A program made the position numbers and the translations under genes. Below are positions 1 through 8,335 of a DNA stretch of 38,792 nucleotides, one piece after another; position 1 is the first letter of the stretch; the number at the start of each line of letters is the position of its first letter. Source of the stretch: Hyphomicrobiales bacterium (lineage in GTDB: Bacteria > Pseudomonadota > Alphaproteobacteria > Rhizobiales > Xanthobacteraceae); the NCBI GenBank assembly GCA_017305455.1, contig JAFKKO010000140.1, positions 1 to 38,792 of the forward strand, written 5' to 3'. The notes beneath the pieces are model-generated. The model ran no database searches. It was not told the origin of the DNA and saw only the letters and a program-made list of their open reading frames with translations.

Positions 1-357
1 CATCTCGTCGGCGGTCTCGTCGGAATAGTTCACCGCGAGTTCGTTGTAGCGGTCGAGGATCGCCTTCTGCTTGGCGACGCCTTCCATGACGTTCTCGCGC
101 ACCGTCTTGGTGGCATCGAGCTGCGGCTCCTGTTCGAGGTAGCCGACGCGCGCGCCTTCGGCGACCCACGCCTCGCCGGTGTAGTCCTTGTCGAGGCCCG
201 CCATGATCTTGAGCAGGGTCGACTTGCCCGCGCCGTTGACGCCGAGCACGCCGATCTTGGCGTCGGGGTAGAACGAGAGGTGAATGTTATCGAGAACCTT
301 GCGGGTGGGATAAGCCTTGGTCAGGCCCTGCATGAAATAGACGAACTGGCGCGCCAT
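1..357 (-). CDS. ettA: Energy-dependent translational throttle protein EttA (ABC-F ATPase), N-terminal part
   Basis: This is the first 119 codons of an ABC-F protein; the rest lies beyond the window edge. ABC-F proteins are soluble twin-ATPase factors that bind the ribosomal E site, and EttA gates the first elongation step according to ATP/ADP ratio. The start reads [17 protein letters not shown], followed by a Walker A motif ([12 protein letters not shown], about residues 36-47) and the LEQEP stretch typical of EttA. No transmembrane segment is present, which separates it from transporter ATPases. The MARQFVYFM opening and the spacing to Walker A fit EttA better than Uup or YheS, although the diagnostic arm and linker regions are not visible here. 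Confidence 0.9.
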   Translation of the reverse strand, partial: MARQFVYFMQGLTKAYPTRKVLDNIHLSFYPDAKIGVLGVNGAGKSTLLKIMAGLDKDYTGEAWVAEGARVGYLEQEPQLDATKTVRENVMEGVAKQKAILDRYNELAVNYSDETADEM

Positions 358-613
358 CTTGATCCTTGAAGCCCTTTTGGGAAGCCAAACTGTGCGGGGA
401 TGCTGCTGCCTGATGTAGCGACGACAACCGGAAAGGGCAACCTTTCAGCCCCTTCAGTCACACTTTGGAAAGCTTAACGGGAAGGATTCTCCGCGCTTTA
501 TCAGGGCAAATACCGGTTTTTAGCCAATTCGGCCGGAAACTGACCTTCTCGCGAACCGCGCCGTGCGCCGCCGCGACAAAAAGTCAGGCCCAACAGATCG
601 TCGAGCAACCGCC

Positions 614-826
614 ATGACGAGCCAAAGCGAGCTTCTTCCCGACCTGCGCGCCGACGCGCATGTCACCCTCCGCAGCTTCGTGACGGAATTCCGCTCCCTG
701 TGGCGCGAATTCATCGCCACCGCCTTTTGTCCCTATCATCCGGAACGGCATTACATGCGCGGACCGGGTCCGGCCTGCGCGAGAAAACGGGCGGCGGCAG
801 CAAAGCGAGAAAAAGCCCGGCACTAG
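614..826 (+). CDS. Small hypothetical protein (70 aa)
   Basis: A 70-residue reading frame with strong G/C preference at third codon positions, as in the neighbouring genes. The product is acidic to neutral at the N-terminus, has an aromatic stretch (FRSLWREFIATAFCPYHPERHY, seen in two pieces around residues 24-46), and ends in a basic Ala/Lys/Arg-rich tail. I do not recognise a family. No clear ribosome binding site precedes the ATG. Its stop codon lies in the loop of the terminator hairpin at 811-837, so the tail may be read-through into non-coding sequence. It could be a real small protein or a chance open frame; codon bias is the main support. Confidence 0.4.
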   Translation: MTSQSELLPDLRADAHVTLRSFVTEFRSLWREFIATAFCPYHPERHYMRGPGPACARKRAAAAKREKARH

Positions 827-837
827 GCCGGGCTTTT
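811..837 (-). terminator. Rho-independent terminator of the outer membrane protein gene
   Basis: A perfect 10-bp stem (AAAAGCCCGG / CCGGGCTTTT) with a 7-base loop. On the minus strand it follows the stop of the beta-barrel gene by about 37 bases and runs into five T residues. The plus-strand side also carries four T residues, so it may work in both directions. Confidence 0.8.
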
Positions 838-873
838 CAGCATCGGGCGGACATGCCGCCTGAGCGCCAATTA

Positions 874-1713
874 TCAAAACCGATAGTTCAGACCCGCGCG
901 CACGACATTGAAATGCAGAGCGCTGAAATGCGCGTTAGCGGTTGCCGGAAGCGTTGCGGGGACGAGCAGGGTCTGGCCGACAGCGGTCACATCGCTGCTG
1001 CCGAGGTTGACGTAAAGATATTCCAGTTTGACGGACACATTTTGCCAGGCGGCATATTCAAATCCGGCGCCGACGGCATAGCCAACGAGAATTTGACTTC
1101 TGTTGCCGGCGAAGCAGGGCTTGGCGGTGCCGAATGTACAGTCAACGCTGACCGTACCGGTGTTGGACCCGGCGCCGAACGAGTCCGTTCCAAGCGAAAC
1201 ATTTTCACGCACCGAGCCATAGGCCAGACCGCCGGTCGCGTATGCGAGCAGCCGTTCGTTCGCCAGCCAGCCGGCGCGGGCCCGCAACGTGCCGAACCAT
1301 TGCAAGTCCTGTTGCGCATCCGTATGGGCCGGGTACGGGCCGACGGCCGTTCTATACGGAGAACTGCCGGAGCCCTTGATGCCACTGCCCTGGAAATCGG
1401 CTTCGAGACCCAGGACTGCATGGGGCGACACACGCCAGTTGTAACCGATCTGGGCGCCGCCCAGGATTCCGCTGATATCATATGAAGCGGGCGCAGCAGG
1501 GTTCGTCGTGAATGCAGCCGCGGCATCGTTCGGGGCATAGCTCACCGTCGAGTTTCCCCAGCCGTAGCCCACATTCACGCCGGCATAGAATCCGGTCCAG
1601 CTATCGGCCGGCGCGAGTGCAGGCGCCTTGGCATACGGCCGCGCGGCGATATCCGCCGCCTGCGCTGCGGTGGCGCCAAGCAGCGCAGCAGCGGCGATCA
1701 AAAGCGTTTTCAT
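874..1713 (-). CDS. Outer membrane beta-barrel protein, Omp25/Omp31-like porin family
   Basis: A 279-residue secreted protein. The start at 1713 (MKTLLIAAAALLGATAAQA) gives a textbook signal peptide cleaved after AQA, so an upstream in-frame extension to 1818 is rejected. The mature protein begins DIAARPY and has the motif SWTGFYAGVNVGYGWG, characteristic of alphaproteobacterial Omp25/Omp31 surface antigens. Alternating hydrophobic strands follow, with a terminal aromatic signature (VVRAGLNYRF) recognised by the BAM insertion machinery. Such proteins form small 8-stranded barrels in the outer membrane and contribute to envelope stability. The gene is divergent from the AraC regulator, with 211 bases between them holding both promoters. 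A strong terminator follows it. Confidence 0.88.
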   Translation of the reverse strand: MKTLLIAAAALLGATAAQAADIAARPYAKAPALAPADSWTGFYAGVNVGYGWGNSTVSYAPNDAAAAFTTNPAAPASYDISGILGGAQIGYNWRVSPHAVLGLEADFQGSGIKGSGSSPYRTAVGPYPAHTDAQQDLQWFGTLRARAGWLANERLLAYATGGLAYGSVRENVSLGTDSFGAGSNTGTVSVDCTFGTAKPCFAGNRSQILVGYAVGAGFEYAAWQNVSVKLEYLYVNLGSSDVTAVGQTLLVPATLPATANAHFSALHFNVVRAGLNYRF

Positions 1714-1924
1714 CAATGTCCCCAACCTTATGATCAAAAATCTCAAGGGATGATCCGGCCCATCCCCGCATACACGGCGCTGCGCGCGACCAATCCCGCA
1801 CACAAGCACTTGCCACACCGCATCCGATCATTGTGGAATGCTCACATGCCGTCGTTGCATATCGCGCAAACGCTTTGCGCTGGATGCAATAGCCGCATAA
1901 CCGGAATTTGAGATCATCGAGCCG

Positions 1925-2893
1925 ATGCCGAAATTTCATTTCACATCCGATCAGCTTCCGTCCGCCCTTCCGGCGCGCATGCGCGCGAAGCTGTGGACGA
2001 ACTCCATGGATGCGATCGGGTCTTCCTTCGAAATGGGAATCGTCACGAGCCGGAAGTTTCACGGCGAAGTGTCTGTTCTGCAGCTCGGCAGAATACAACT
2101 CGGCTCAGCAAAGACGATTGCAGATGGCGCGGTGAATGTGGTGCGCGCCGAAGCCAAGATTCGTCAAGATGCCGATGATCGGATCATGATCCTCATCAAC
2201 CGCGGCGAAACGCCGATGAGCGTTCGTCAGTTCGACCGTAAAATCGAACTGAAACGCGATGAGATGACCGTCTTGACGATGGATATGCCAAGCGAGTGCT
2301 CGACACCGCAAAGCGGCCATTCGCATGTTGTCCTTCTGCCGCGCGAGATTTTGCAGCAGCCCGGACGCATGCTCGAGCTATTTTCTGCGACGCGCCTGAA
2401 AACGCATCGCACGGTCCAGCTCCTGCTCAGTCAAAATATTCAGCAATTGCTTTGCGCCGAAGAGGATCTCGATCAATCGCTGGAAATCGCATCAGGCGAA
2501 TATATCGTCCATCTCGTCAGCACCATTCTGCAGCCGCAAGGTTCGCAGTCCACCAAGCCACAAACCAAAAAGCCTGATAAGCGCATTGCGGATATTCGCA
2601 AGCAGATCGCGCGCAGCTATCGCGCTCCCGACCTCAATCCGGAAGCGATCGGCGAACGGCTGGGCATGTCCGCGCGATCGATACAACATGCCTTGAGTCA
2701 GCACGGTTCGACTTTCAGCGAAGAACTGATGGCGATGAGACTGGAAGCTGCATTTGGAATGCTCCGAAGCGGCGCAACCGACGCGATCGCAGACATTGCA
2801 TTCAAATGCGGTTTTTCCGATCTTTCGACCTTCTATCGCGCATTCCGCACGCGTTACGGCAAGACTCCGAATTCCGCCCGGGTGACGAAGTAA
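1925..2893 (+). CDS. AraC-family transcriptional regulator
   Basis: A 322-residue regulator. The N-terminal two thirds resemble the AraC-binding-like sensor domain of FeaR-type regulators (MPKFHFTSDQLP start, beta-rich region to about residue 175). Residues about 215-320 form a double helix-turn-helix AraC DNA-binding domain, including GERLGMSARSIQHALSQHG and the conserved second-helix region IADIAFKCGFSDLSTFYRAFRTRYGKTPN. The ligand is not deducible. It is transcribed away from the outer membrane protein gene, so that gene is a candidate target, but AraC-family members often act elsewhere. The base composition is somewhat less GC-rich at third positions than in its neighbours, which may point to a different history. 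Confidence 0.9.
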   Translation: MPKFHFTSDQLPSALPARMRAKLWTNSMDAIGSSFEMGIVTSRKFHGEVSVLQLGRIQLGSAKTIADGAVNVVRAEAKIRQDADDRIMILINRGETPMSVRQFDRKIELKRDEMTVLTMDMPSECSTPQSGHSHVVLLPREILQQPGRMLELFSATRLKTHRTVQLLLSQNIQQLLCAEEDLDQSLEIASGEYIVHLVSTILQPQGSQSTKPQTKKPDKRIADIRKQIARSYRAPDLNPEAIGERLGMSARSIQHALSQHGSTFSEELMAMRLEAAFGMLRSGATDAIADIAFKCGFSDLSTFYRAFRTRYGKTPNSARVTK

Positions 2894-2958
2894 ATATCAA
2901 AAACCACCTGGAACATTCCGGAGTGTTCAATGCGGTGCATTTCAATACCCGAAACGAA

Positions 2959-2983
2959 AATGCCCGCGGCGGGCGCGGGCATT
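2959..2983. terminator. Bidirectional hairpin between convergent genes
   Basis: A perfect 10-bp stem (AATGCCCGCG / CGCGGGCATT) with a 5-base loop, placed between the ends of the AraC gene (2893) and the L,D-transpeptidase gene (3007). It is flanked by A residues on the left and a short T/A-rich stretch on the right, so it can serve both transcripts. Confidence 0.7.
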
Positions 2984-3006
2984 CAAATTCCGTCTGAGAT
3001 GATCGC

Positions 3007-4266
3007 CTAGCGGATCGTGACCGGCGCAGGCAGCGGCGGCACCACGGCCGGCCCCTGATTGGGCACGCCCATCGCGGCGCTCGACTGTGCGTTGTTCATC
3101 GCGCCCGGCGCGGCATTCGCCGACGCGCCATAGCCCGTGCTCGCGGTCGAGGCCGGCGACTGCGCCGTGGCCGTCACCGCGCTCGGCGGCTTGCTGCCCG
3201 GCAGCACCACCACGCGGGTGCCGACCTTCACGCGATCGAACAGATCGGTGACGTCCTCGTTCAGCATGCCAAAGCAGCCGGACGAGACGAACTTGCCGAT
3301 GGTCGACGGCTGGTTGGTGCCGTGGATGCGGTAGACCGTATTGCCCAGATACATCGCACGGGCGCCGAGCGGATTGCCGTCGCCACCCGCCATGAAACGC
3401 GGCAGATAAGGCTGGCGCTCGATCATTTCCGCCGGCGGATGCCAATCCGGCCATTCGGCTTTGCGGGTAACCTTCTGCACGCCGGTCCAGGTAAAGCCCT
3501 CGCGGCCGACACGGATGCCGTAGCGGACCGCGCGGCCGCCACCGAGCACGTAATAGAGCTGGGTGTTCGCCGTATCGACGACGATGGTGCCAGCCGGCTC
3601 CTTGGTGGCGAAGCTGACTTCCTGACGGCGCAGGCGCTCGGGCAATTCCTGGCGCGGCCCAGTTTCCGGCTGATCCTCAGGCGGAAGCGAGGACAGTACC
3701 ATCGGCCGGCCATCGGCGCCCTGCGCCGGAGCGCCGGCCTGCCCGCCGATCACCGCCGGCGGCCGCATGTCCTGACCATAACCCGACGCCGTGCCGGGCT
3801 GAGCCGGAGCGGAGTTCTGATGGGAATAGATCACCGCGGGACCGGAGCGGCCGTAGCGCGGATCGTCGGGGGACATCACCGGACCCTGCGAATAGCCGGG
3901 CTGGGCATTGGCCTGCGGATAATTTCCCTGCGGCTGGCCCGGCTGAACGCCGCCGGGCGGCACCGAGGGGTGATAACCAGGCAGCGGCGCATCCGGATCA
4001 TAGCCGGCCTGCGGCGGACCAGGCTGCTGGAAGCCGGGGGAGGACAGCGCGGTCGCGCCACGACCGCCCGGCGCCTCGTCATCATCGAGACGGTCGAAAT
4101 CCGGGGCACCTTGCGAGGCGTAGCGGCCCTGTTCCTGATAGGGCGCGGGCTGCATCGGCTGGCTGTAACCAGGAGCCGGAGGGTAGCTCTGGGCCGCCGC
4201 CAGCGACACGCCGGCCGCGCTGGCCATCAGAACAGCAAAAGTCGTCAAAACACGATTGGACATCAT
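3007..4266 (-). CDS. L,D-transpeptidase (YkuD family) with long Pro/Gln/Gly-rich N-terminal region
   Basis: A 419-residue exported protein. A signal peptide covers residues 1-25 (ends AAAQS). Residues about 27-210 are a low-complexity Pro/Gln/Gly/Tyr-rich spacer, probably a flexible periplasmic linker. The YkuD catalytic domain occupies about residues 215-365, with the signature HGTNQPSTIGKFVSSGCFGM: the conserved His is H315 and the nucleophile is C331. Such enzymes make 3-3 cross-links in peptidoglycan or attach outer membrane proteins to it. Two ATGs lie in tandem at the start; either is acceptable. The usual SGCIRM motif reads SGCFGM here, a known variant type in Rhizobiales paralogues. 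The neighbours do not suggest a specific partner. Confidence 0.9.
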   Translation of the reverse strand: MMSNRVLTTFAVLMASAAGVSLAAAQSYPPAPGYSQPMQPAPYQEQGRYASQGAPDFDRLDDDEAPGGRGATALSSPGFQQPGPPQAGYDPDAPLPGYHPSVPPGGVQPGQPQGNYPQANAQPGYSQGPVMSPDDPRYGRSGPAVIYSHQNSAPAQPGTASGYGQDMRPPAVIGGQAGAPAQGADGRPMVLSSLPPEDQPETGPRQELPERLRRQEVSFATKEPAGTIVVDTANTQLYYVLGGGRAVRYGIRVGREGFTWTGVQKVTRKAEWPDWHPPAEMIERQPYLPRFMAGGDGNPLGARAMYLGNTVYRIHGTNQPSTIGKFVSSGCFGMLNEDVTDLFDRVKVGTRVVVLPGSKPPSAVTATAQSPASTASTGYGASANAAPGAMNNAQSSAAMGVPNQGPAVVPPLPAPVTIR

Positions 4267-4672
4267 GCCCCTTTATACCCCGAAGCAAACCACCGTAACG
4301 TTAACGCCAATTCGCTTATGATCACGGCGCATTCAAGACAAATCCGGGAAAACCGCGCCGGGAACGCTGACTTTTTCGCGAGATTGCGGCCGCAGGCGCC
4401 TCAAACGCCGCAAAATCGCCTTCTGCCGGCAAAATCCGGCAAGGTTCGGGCGATACATGAACAGCGCGTGCGTCTTCCACAGCGTTGCTGCAGGGAACAA
4501 TCGTTTTTCCCAAACGATCACAGGCGCGCTGCGGTATCCTCAAGACACATGATTCGACACGCAACCACCTCACAGCGGGTCAGTTTCGCCGGCGTCCGCG
4601 TACCGCGTTTCTTATTCCACTCCCTCGCAGTTTCAGATCGCCGCGCTCTGGCGCGCGAACAGGACGATATCC
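4267..4672. other. Intergenic region, 406 bp, divergent promoters
   Basis: This stretch lies between the divergent L,D-transpeptidase gene and the proline-rich membrane protein gene. No convincing coding frame is visible on either strand. It should contain both promoters, but no clear consensus boxes, repeats or RNA fold stand out. A GGAAC sequence at about 4494 lacks a matching -10 element. Confidence 0.5.
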
Positions 4673-5266
4673 ATGCTTCCCGGCTTCCGCCTTGTCCTGA
4701 TGAGCATCGTGCTGGCGGTCTCGGTGCTGATTTTCGGGCTCGGCGCGGCGGCCCTGCTGCGCGCCACCCATGAGGAATTCGCCAGCCTGTCGGCGCGGCA
4801 CGCATGGTCGCCGCAGCCGCCGATCGTGACCGCCGAACAGCCGGCCGAGCCTGCGCCGGCAACGCCGTCGCTGGCGCTGCTGCATGTCGCGCCGCCGCCC
4901 GAAGAGGAACCGGTGGCCGTGGAGCAGCCAATTCTCCCGCCGGTGGAGGAGACCAAAGAGGAGATCATCACCGATCTCGCCACGCCTGAGCCGGCTGCGC
5001 CCGCGGTGCCGGATGAGCCGGGCGTCCCGGAGCCCGCCATCGCCAGCATCGAGGTGCTGGCGGCCATTGTCGACGTGCAGCCGGCCCTGGTCGAAGCCCC
5101 GCCGCCCGCCCCCGCGATCAAGATCGCAGTGCAGCCGGCGAGACACCCGCATGTCCGCAAGCTGGTGAAGAAAAAGCGGCGCGTGATCCGCCGCATCGTG
5201 CAGCGCAAGCCCGACCCGCAACAGGTGCCGCCAGCCACCAACCCGTTCCCGTTCTTCGGCGGCTAA
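4673..5266 (+). CDS. Membrane-anchored proline/alanine/glutamate-rich protein (197 aa)
   Basis: I do not recognise a characterised family. The 197-residue product starts with a hydrophobic segment (about residues 8-29, LVLMSIVLAVSVLIFGLG), a signal anchor or uncleaved signal. A long region rich in Pro, Ala, Glu and Val (about 45-150) follows, then a basic cluster VRKLVKKKRRVIRRIVQRK (about 162-180), ending in NPFPFFGG. The layout resembles TonB-like or other periplasm-spanning proline-rich proteins, but no TonB C-terminal domain is present. It may link the inner membrane to another surface, the basic cluster binding an acidic polymer; that is inference. It ends 19 bases before the convergent sseA gene. 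Confidence 0.7.
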   Translation: MLPGFRLVLMSIVLAVSVLIFGLGAAALLRATHEEFASLSARHAWSPQPPIVTAEQPAEPAPATPSLALLHVAPPPEEEPVAVEQPILPPVEETKEEIITDLATPEPAAPAVPDEPGVPEPAIASIEVLAAIVDVQPALVEAPPPAPAIKIAVQPARHPHVRKLVKKKRRVIRRIVQRKPDPQQVPPATNPFPFFGG

Positions 5267-5285
5267 CGAGCCCTCTCGCGAAAGC

Positions 5286-6134
5286 TTACGGCTTGCCGGT
5301 CGCGACCGGCGGCCCGTCCGGCAGGCCCCATTCCGCCCACGAGCCGTCATAAAGCGCGCTCTGCGTGCCGAGCCGCGCCAGCGCGAGCGACAGCACGCCG
5401 GCAGTGACGCCCGAGCCGCATGACGTGACGATCGGCCGGCCCAGATCGGCCTGCGCGCCTTCGAAGATACGGCGCAGCTCGGCGACGTGCTTCATCAGCC
5501 CGGTCGCCGGATCGACCAGTTCGTTGAAGGGCACGTTGAGACTGCCCGGAATCCGGCCCGAGCGGCGGCCCTGCCACGGCTCCGGCGCGCTGCCCTCAAA
5601 CCGCTCGCGCGAGCGCGCGTCGATCACCTGCTCCTCGCGCGTCTCGACATTGCGCTTCATCTGGTCGATGTGGCGAACGCGCGTCTCGTCGAACTCGACA
5701 TGATAGGCTTTCGCAGCCGACAACACCGCATCGGCGTTCACCGGATGGCCATCAGCCATCCATTTCTTCAGGCCGCCGTCCAGCACCTTGACGCGCGCAT
5801 GGCCGAACGCACCGAACATCCACCAGGCCCGCGGCGCGCCCATGTAGTCGCCGCGATCATAGATCACCACGAGATCGTCATTGCCGATGCCGAGCGCGCC
5901 AATCTCGCGCGCGAATATTGCTGGCGGCGGCAGCATGTGCGGCAGCGAGCTTTCCCGATCGGCGACCACGTCGATGTCGAGAAACACCGCGCCGGGAATA
6001 TGACGTTCCTTGTAATCGTCGACAGTCAGCGGCGGCCGCATCCCCGGCATGCGATAGGATGCGTCGATCACATGCACGTCGTCATCACCGAGATGCTCGT
6101 GCAGCCATGCGGTACTGACCAGAGGATCGCTCAT
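5286..6134 (-). CDS. sseA: 3-mercaptopyruvate sulfurtransferase
   Basis: A 282-residue two-domain rhodanese. The N-terminal inactive domain runs to about residue 145; the C-terminal domain carries the active loop CGSGVT with the catalytic cysteine at C239, the loop that marks mercaptopyruvate sulfurtransferases rather than thiosulfate sulfurtransferases (CRxGxR). The enzyme transfers sulfur from 3-mercaptopyruvate to thiol or cyanide acceptors in the cytoplasm. It is the last gene of an apparent minus-strand run (VWA protein, single-domain rhodanese, sseA), starting 66 bases after the upstream rhodanese stop. Two sulfurtransferases in sequence suggest a shared persulfide-handling role, which is inferred from context only. 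Confidence 0.9.
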   Translation of the reverse strand: MSDPLVSTAWLHEHLGDDDVHVIDASYRMPGMRPPLTVDDYKERHIPGAVFLDIDVVADRESSLPHMLPPPAIFAREIGALGIGNDDLVVIYDRGDYMGAPRAWWMFGAFGHARVKVLDGGLKKWMADGHPVNADAVLSAAKAYHVEFDETRVRHIDQMKRNVETREEQVIDARSRERFEGSAPEPWQGRRSGRIPGSLNVPFNELVDPATGLMKHVAELRRIFEGAQADLGRPIVTSCGSGVTAGVLSLALARLGTQSALYDGSWAEWGLPDGPPVATGKP

Positions 6135-6200
6135 CGGCCTACTCCTTCACGCCTCCCGCCCGGATCTTCCGCCCGAACCGTTTCGCTCAAGCGGCTTCGC

Positions 6201-6617
6201 TCAAGTTTTGGGCTTGCGCGGCTCGACCTTCTCCACCGGTCCACCCGCATTGCGCCAGGCCGAAAAACCACCCTCGATATGGGCCACGCGCAACAATCCC
6301 ATATCCTGCGCGGTCTTGGTCGCCAGCGCCGAGCGCCAGCCGCTGGCACAATAGAAGACGAATTTCTTGTCCTGCTGGAAGACTTCCTTGGCATAGGGGC
6401 TTTCCGGATCGATCCAGAATTCCAGCATGCCGCGTGTGCACGAAAATGCCCCCGGAATCTTGCCTTCGCGCTCAAGCTCGCGCGGATCGCGCAGATCGAC
6501 GATTACCACGTCCTCCTGCCCGGCCACCGCGATGACATCCGCAACCTTCATCGTCTCGATCTCGGCATTGGCTTCTTCAAGCATCGATTTGATGTTCCGG
6601 CGGGTCGGCTGCGTCAT
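6201..6617 (-). CDS. Single-domain rhodanese-like sulfurtransferase
   Basis: A 138-residue protein with one rhodanese domain. The start at 6617 (MTQPTRRNIKSMLEEANAEIETM) is preferred over a longer in-frame extension, whose upstream sequence overlaps the VWA gene and looks non-coding. Conserved features are VIVDLRDPRELEREGKIPGA (CH2A/B region) and the active loop CASGWRS with the catalytic cysteine at C90. The final motif GGFSAWRNAGGPVE is typical of the family. It probably carries persulfide sulfur in the cytoplasm. It starts 26 bases after the VWA gene stop and precedes sseA, so the three genes are likely co-transcribed. Confidence 0.88.
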   Translation of the reverse strand: MTQPTRRNIKSMLEEANAEIETMKVADVIAVAGQEDVVIVDLRDPRELEREGKIPGAFSCTRGMLEFWIDPESPYAKEVFQQDKKFVFYCASGWRSALATKTAQDMGLLRVAHIEGGFSAWRNAGGPVEKVEPRKPKT

Positions 6618-6643
6618 GACGTATCCTATCGGTTCAAGAAAAA

Positions 6644-7819
6644 TCAGCGTGTCAATTCCCGCATCGCGGCATCGAGCCCTTCCAGCGTCAGCGGAAACAT
6701 GCGGTTCGCAAACAGCTTGCGGATCATCGCATTGGACTCGGTGTAATTCCAGTATTTCCGTTGCTCCGGATTGAGCCAGACCGCGTGCGGATAGGTCTGC
6801 GTCACCCGCTCCAGCCACACTGCGCCCGGCTCCGGATTCATGTGCTCGACCGAGCCGCCCGGCACCATGATCTCATAAGGCGACATCGAGGCGTCGCCGA
6901 CGAAGATCACCTTATAGTCGTGCGGATATTTATGCAGAATGTCCCAGGTCGGAATCCGCTCGGTGTGGCGGCGGCGATTGTCCTTCCACACGCCTTCGTA
7001 AAGACAGTTGTGGAAGTAGAAATACTCCATGTGCTTGAATTCGGTCCGCGCCGCCGAAAACAGTTCCTCGACCTGCTCGATATGGGCGTCCATCGAACCG
7101 CCGATGTCGAAGAACAAAAGCACCTTCACCGCATTGCGCCGCTCCGGCCGCATCCGCATCTCGAGATAGCCGTGATTGGCGCTCTCGCGGATGGTGCTGT
7201 CGAGGTCGAGTTCATCGGGCGAGCCGGTGCGCGCGAACTTGCGCAGCCGCCGCAGCGCCACCTTGATGTTGCGCACGCCAAGCTCGACATTGCCGTCGAG
7301 ATCCTTGAACTCGCGGCGGTCCCACACCTTCACCGCACGGAAATTGCGGTTGCCGTCTTGCCCGATGCGGATACCTTCGGGGTTATAGCCGTAGGCGCCG
7401 AACGGCGAAGTGCCGGCGGTGCCGATCCATTTGCTGCCGCCCTGGTGGCGCTTCTTCTGCTCGGCGAGACGCTCGCGCAGCTTCTCCATCAACTTGTCCC
7501 AGCCAAGCGCGGAAAGCTCTTTCTTCTCTTCCTCGGTGAGATACTTCTCGGCGAGCTTCTTCAGCCACTCCTCGGGAATATCGACCTTGTCCACGGCATC
7601 GAGCAGGCTCTCCAGCCCCTTGAAGGTGGCGCCGAACACCCGGTCGAACTTGTCGAGATTGCGCTCGTCCTTCACCAGCGCGGCCCGCGACAGATAGTAG
7701 AACTCCTCGACCGAACGGCCCGCGAGATCGGCGTCCAGCGCCTCCATCAGCGTGAGGTATTCCCGCAGGGTGACGGGGACCTGGGCGTCGCGCAGGGCGG
7801 TAAAAAATTGCAGAAACAT
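6644..7819 (-). CDS. VWA domain-containing protein (CoxE-like)
   Basis: A 391-residue protein with a C-terminal von Willebrand factor A domain. The core strand VKVLLFFDIGGSMDAHIEQ carries the metal-ion site at D238 to S242, read as DxGGS instead of the standard DxSxS. A second conserved segment is VIFVGDASMSPYEIMVPGGS. The N-terminal 200 residues are charged and helical (CoxE/DUF58-type arrangement). Such proteins pair with MoxR AAA+ ATPases as chaperones that insert metal cofactors or mature complexes; a MoxR gene lies 517 bases away on the opposite strand. It heads the operon with two rhodaneses. The specific client is unknown. Confidence 0.87.
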   Translation of the reverse strand: MFLQFFTALRDAQVPVTLREYLTLMEALDADLAGRSVEEFYYLSRAALVKDERNLDKFDRVFGATFKGLESLLDAVDKVDIPEEWLKKLAEKYLTEEEKKELSALGWDKLMEKLRERLAEQKKRHQGGSKWIGTAGTSPFGAYGYNPEGIRIGQDGNRNFRAVKVWDRREFKDLDGNVELGVRNIKVALRRLRKFARTGSPDELDLDSTIRESANHGYLEMRMRPERRNAVKVLLFFDIGGSMDAHIEQVEELFSAARTEFKHMEYFYFHNCLYEGVWKDNRRRHTERIPTWDILHKYPHDYKVIFVGDASMSPYEIMVPGGSVEHMNPEPGAVWLERVTQTYPHAVWLNPEQRKYWNYTESNAMIRKLFANRMFPLTLEGLDAAMRELTR

Positions 7820-8006
7820 GGCGTCAGTTTGCGCACGGGTGACGGATCGTCAAGTGAAAGTCCCGGCGGGTTATGGTGTTCCGTGCCGGGCAGCGAAAAC
7901 GCAGATCAGGGTCTTGAGATGCATCTGGACCGGCAGGGGTTTTGCTCTAGATTGGGACCATTGGCGTGTTCGTTGACATTAGCGAGACTTGAAAGGGAGA
8001 CTTTTG

Positions 8007-8261
8007 ATGACCGCGGAATCCATTCTTGTCGTTCTTCTGATCGGCGCGATCGCGGGCTGGCTCGCCGGCCTGATCGTGCGCGGCGCAGGCTTCGGCCTGA
8101 TCGGCAACATTGTCATCGGCATCATCGGCGCGCTGGTCGCAAGCTGGCTGCTGCCGCGCCTCGGCGTCAGCCTCGGCAGCAGCATCATGCGCGACATCGT
8201 CAACGCCACCATCGGCGGCGTCATCATTCTTGTCATCCTTTCGCTGATCAGACGCGCCTGA
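8007..8261 (+). CDS. GlsB/YeaQ/YmgE-family stress-response membrane protein
   Basis: An 84-residue, very hydrophobic protein with three predicted membrane segments and the glycine-rich GAIAGWLAGLIVRG...GLIGNIVIGIIGALVASWLLP pattern of the transglycosylase-associated (GlsB/YeaQ/YmgE) family. The ATG at 8007 follows an AGGGAG ribosome binding site at good spacing; an upstream TTG at 7989 would put that site inside the gene and is rejected. Members are induced by general or envelope stress in many bacteria, but their biochemical role is unsettled. It lies between the VWA gene and the MoxR gene, 74 bases before the latter, and may be co-transcribed with moxR. Confidence 0.9.
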   Translation: MTAESILVVLLIGAIAGWLAGLIVRGAGFGLIGNIVIGIIGALVASWLLPRLGVSLGSSIMRDIVNATIGGVIILVILSLIRRA

Positions 8262-8335
8262 TCTTCTCTTCTTCGGGCGGCCGGACCGCGGCCGCCCCCT
8301 CGTTTGCGACCAACAAGAAACCACAAGGCAGACTG

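Noticed and set aside
4494-4520. GGAAC sequence as an EcfG promoter for the proline-rich protein gene
   Set aside because: The -10 position reads CGAT instead of CGTT and lies over 150 bases from the start codon; too weak to list.
3322-4773. A 483-codon plus-strand open frame antisense to the L,D-transpeptidase
   Set aside because: It is a GC-rich shadow dominated by Arg, Gly and Ala; the minus strand encodes a clear signal peptide and YkuD catalytic domain.
6761-8335. A very long plus-strand open frame reading into moxR
   Set aside because: It runs antisense through the VWA gene, has low-complexity His/Arg-rich content, and lacks family features until the true MoxR start at 8336.
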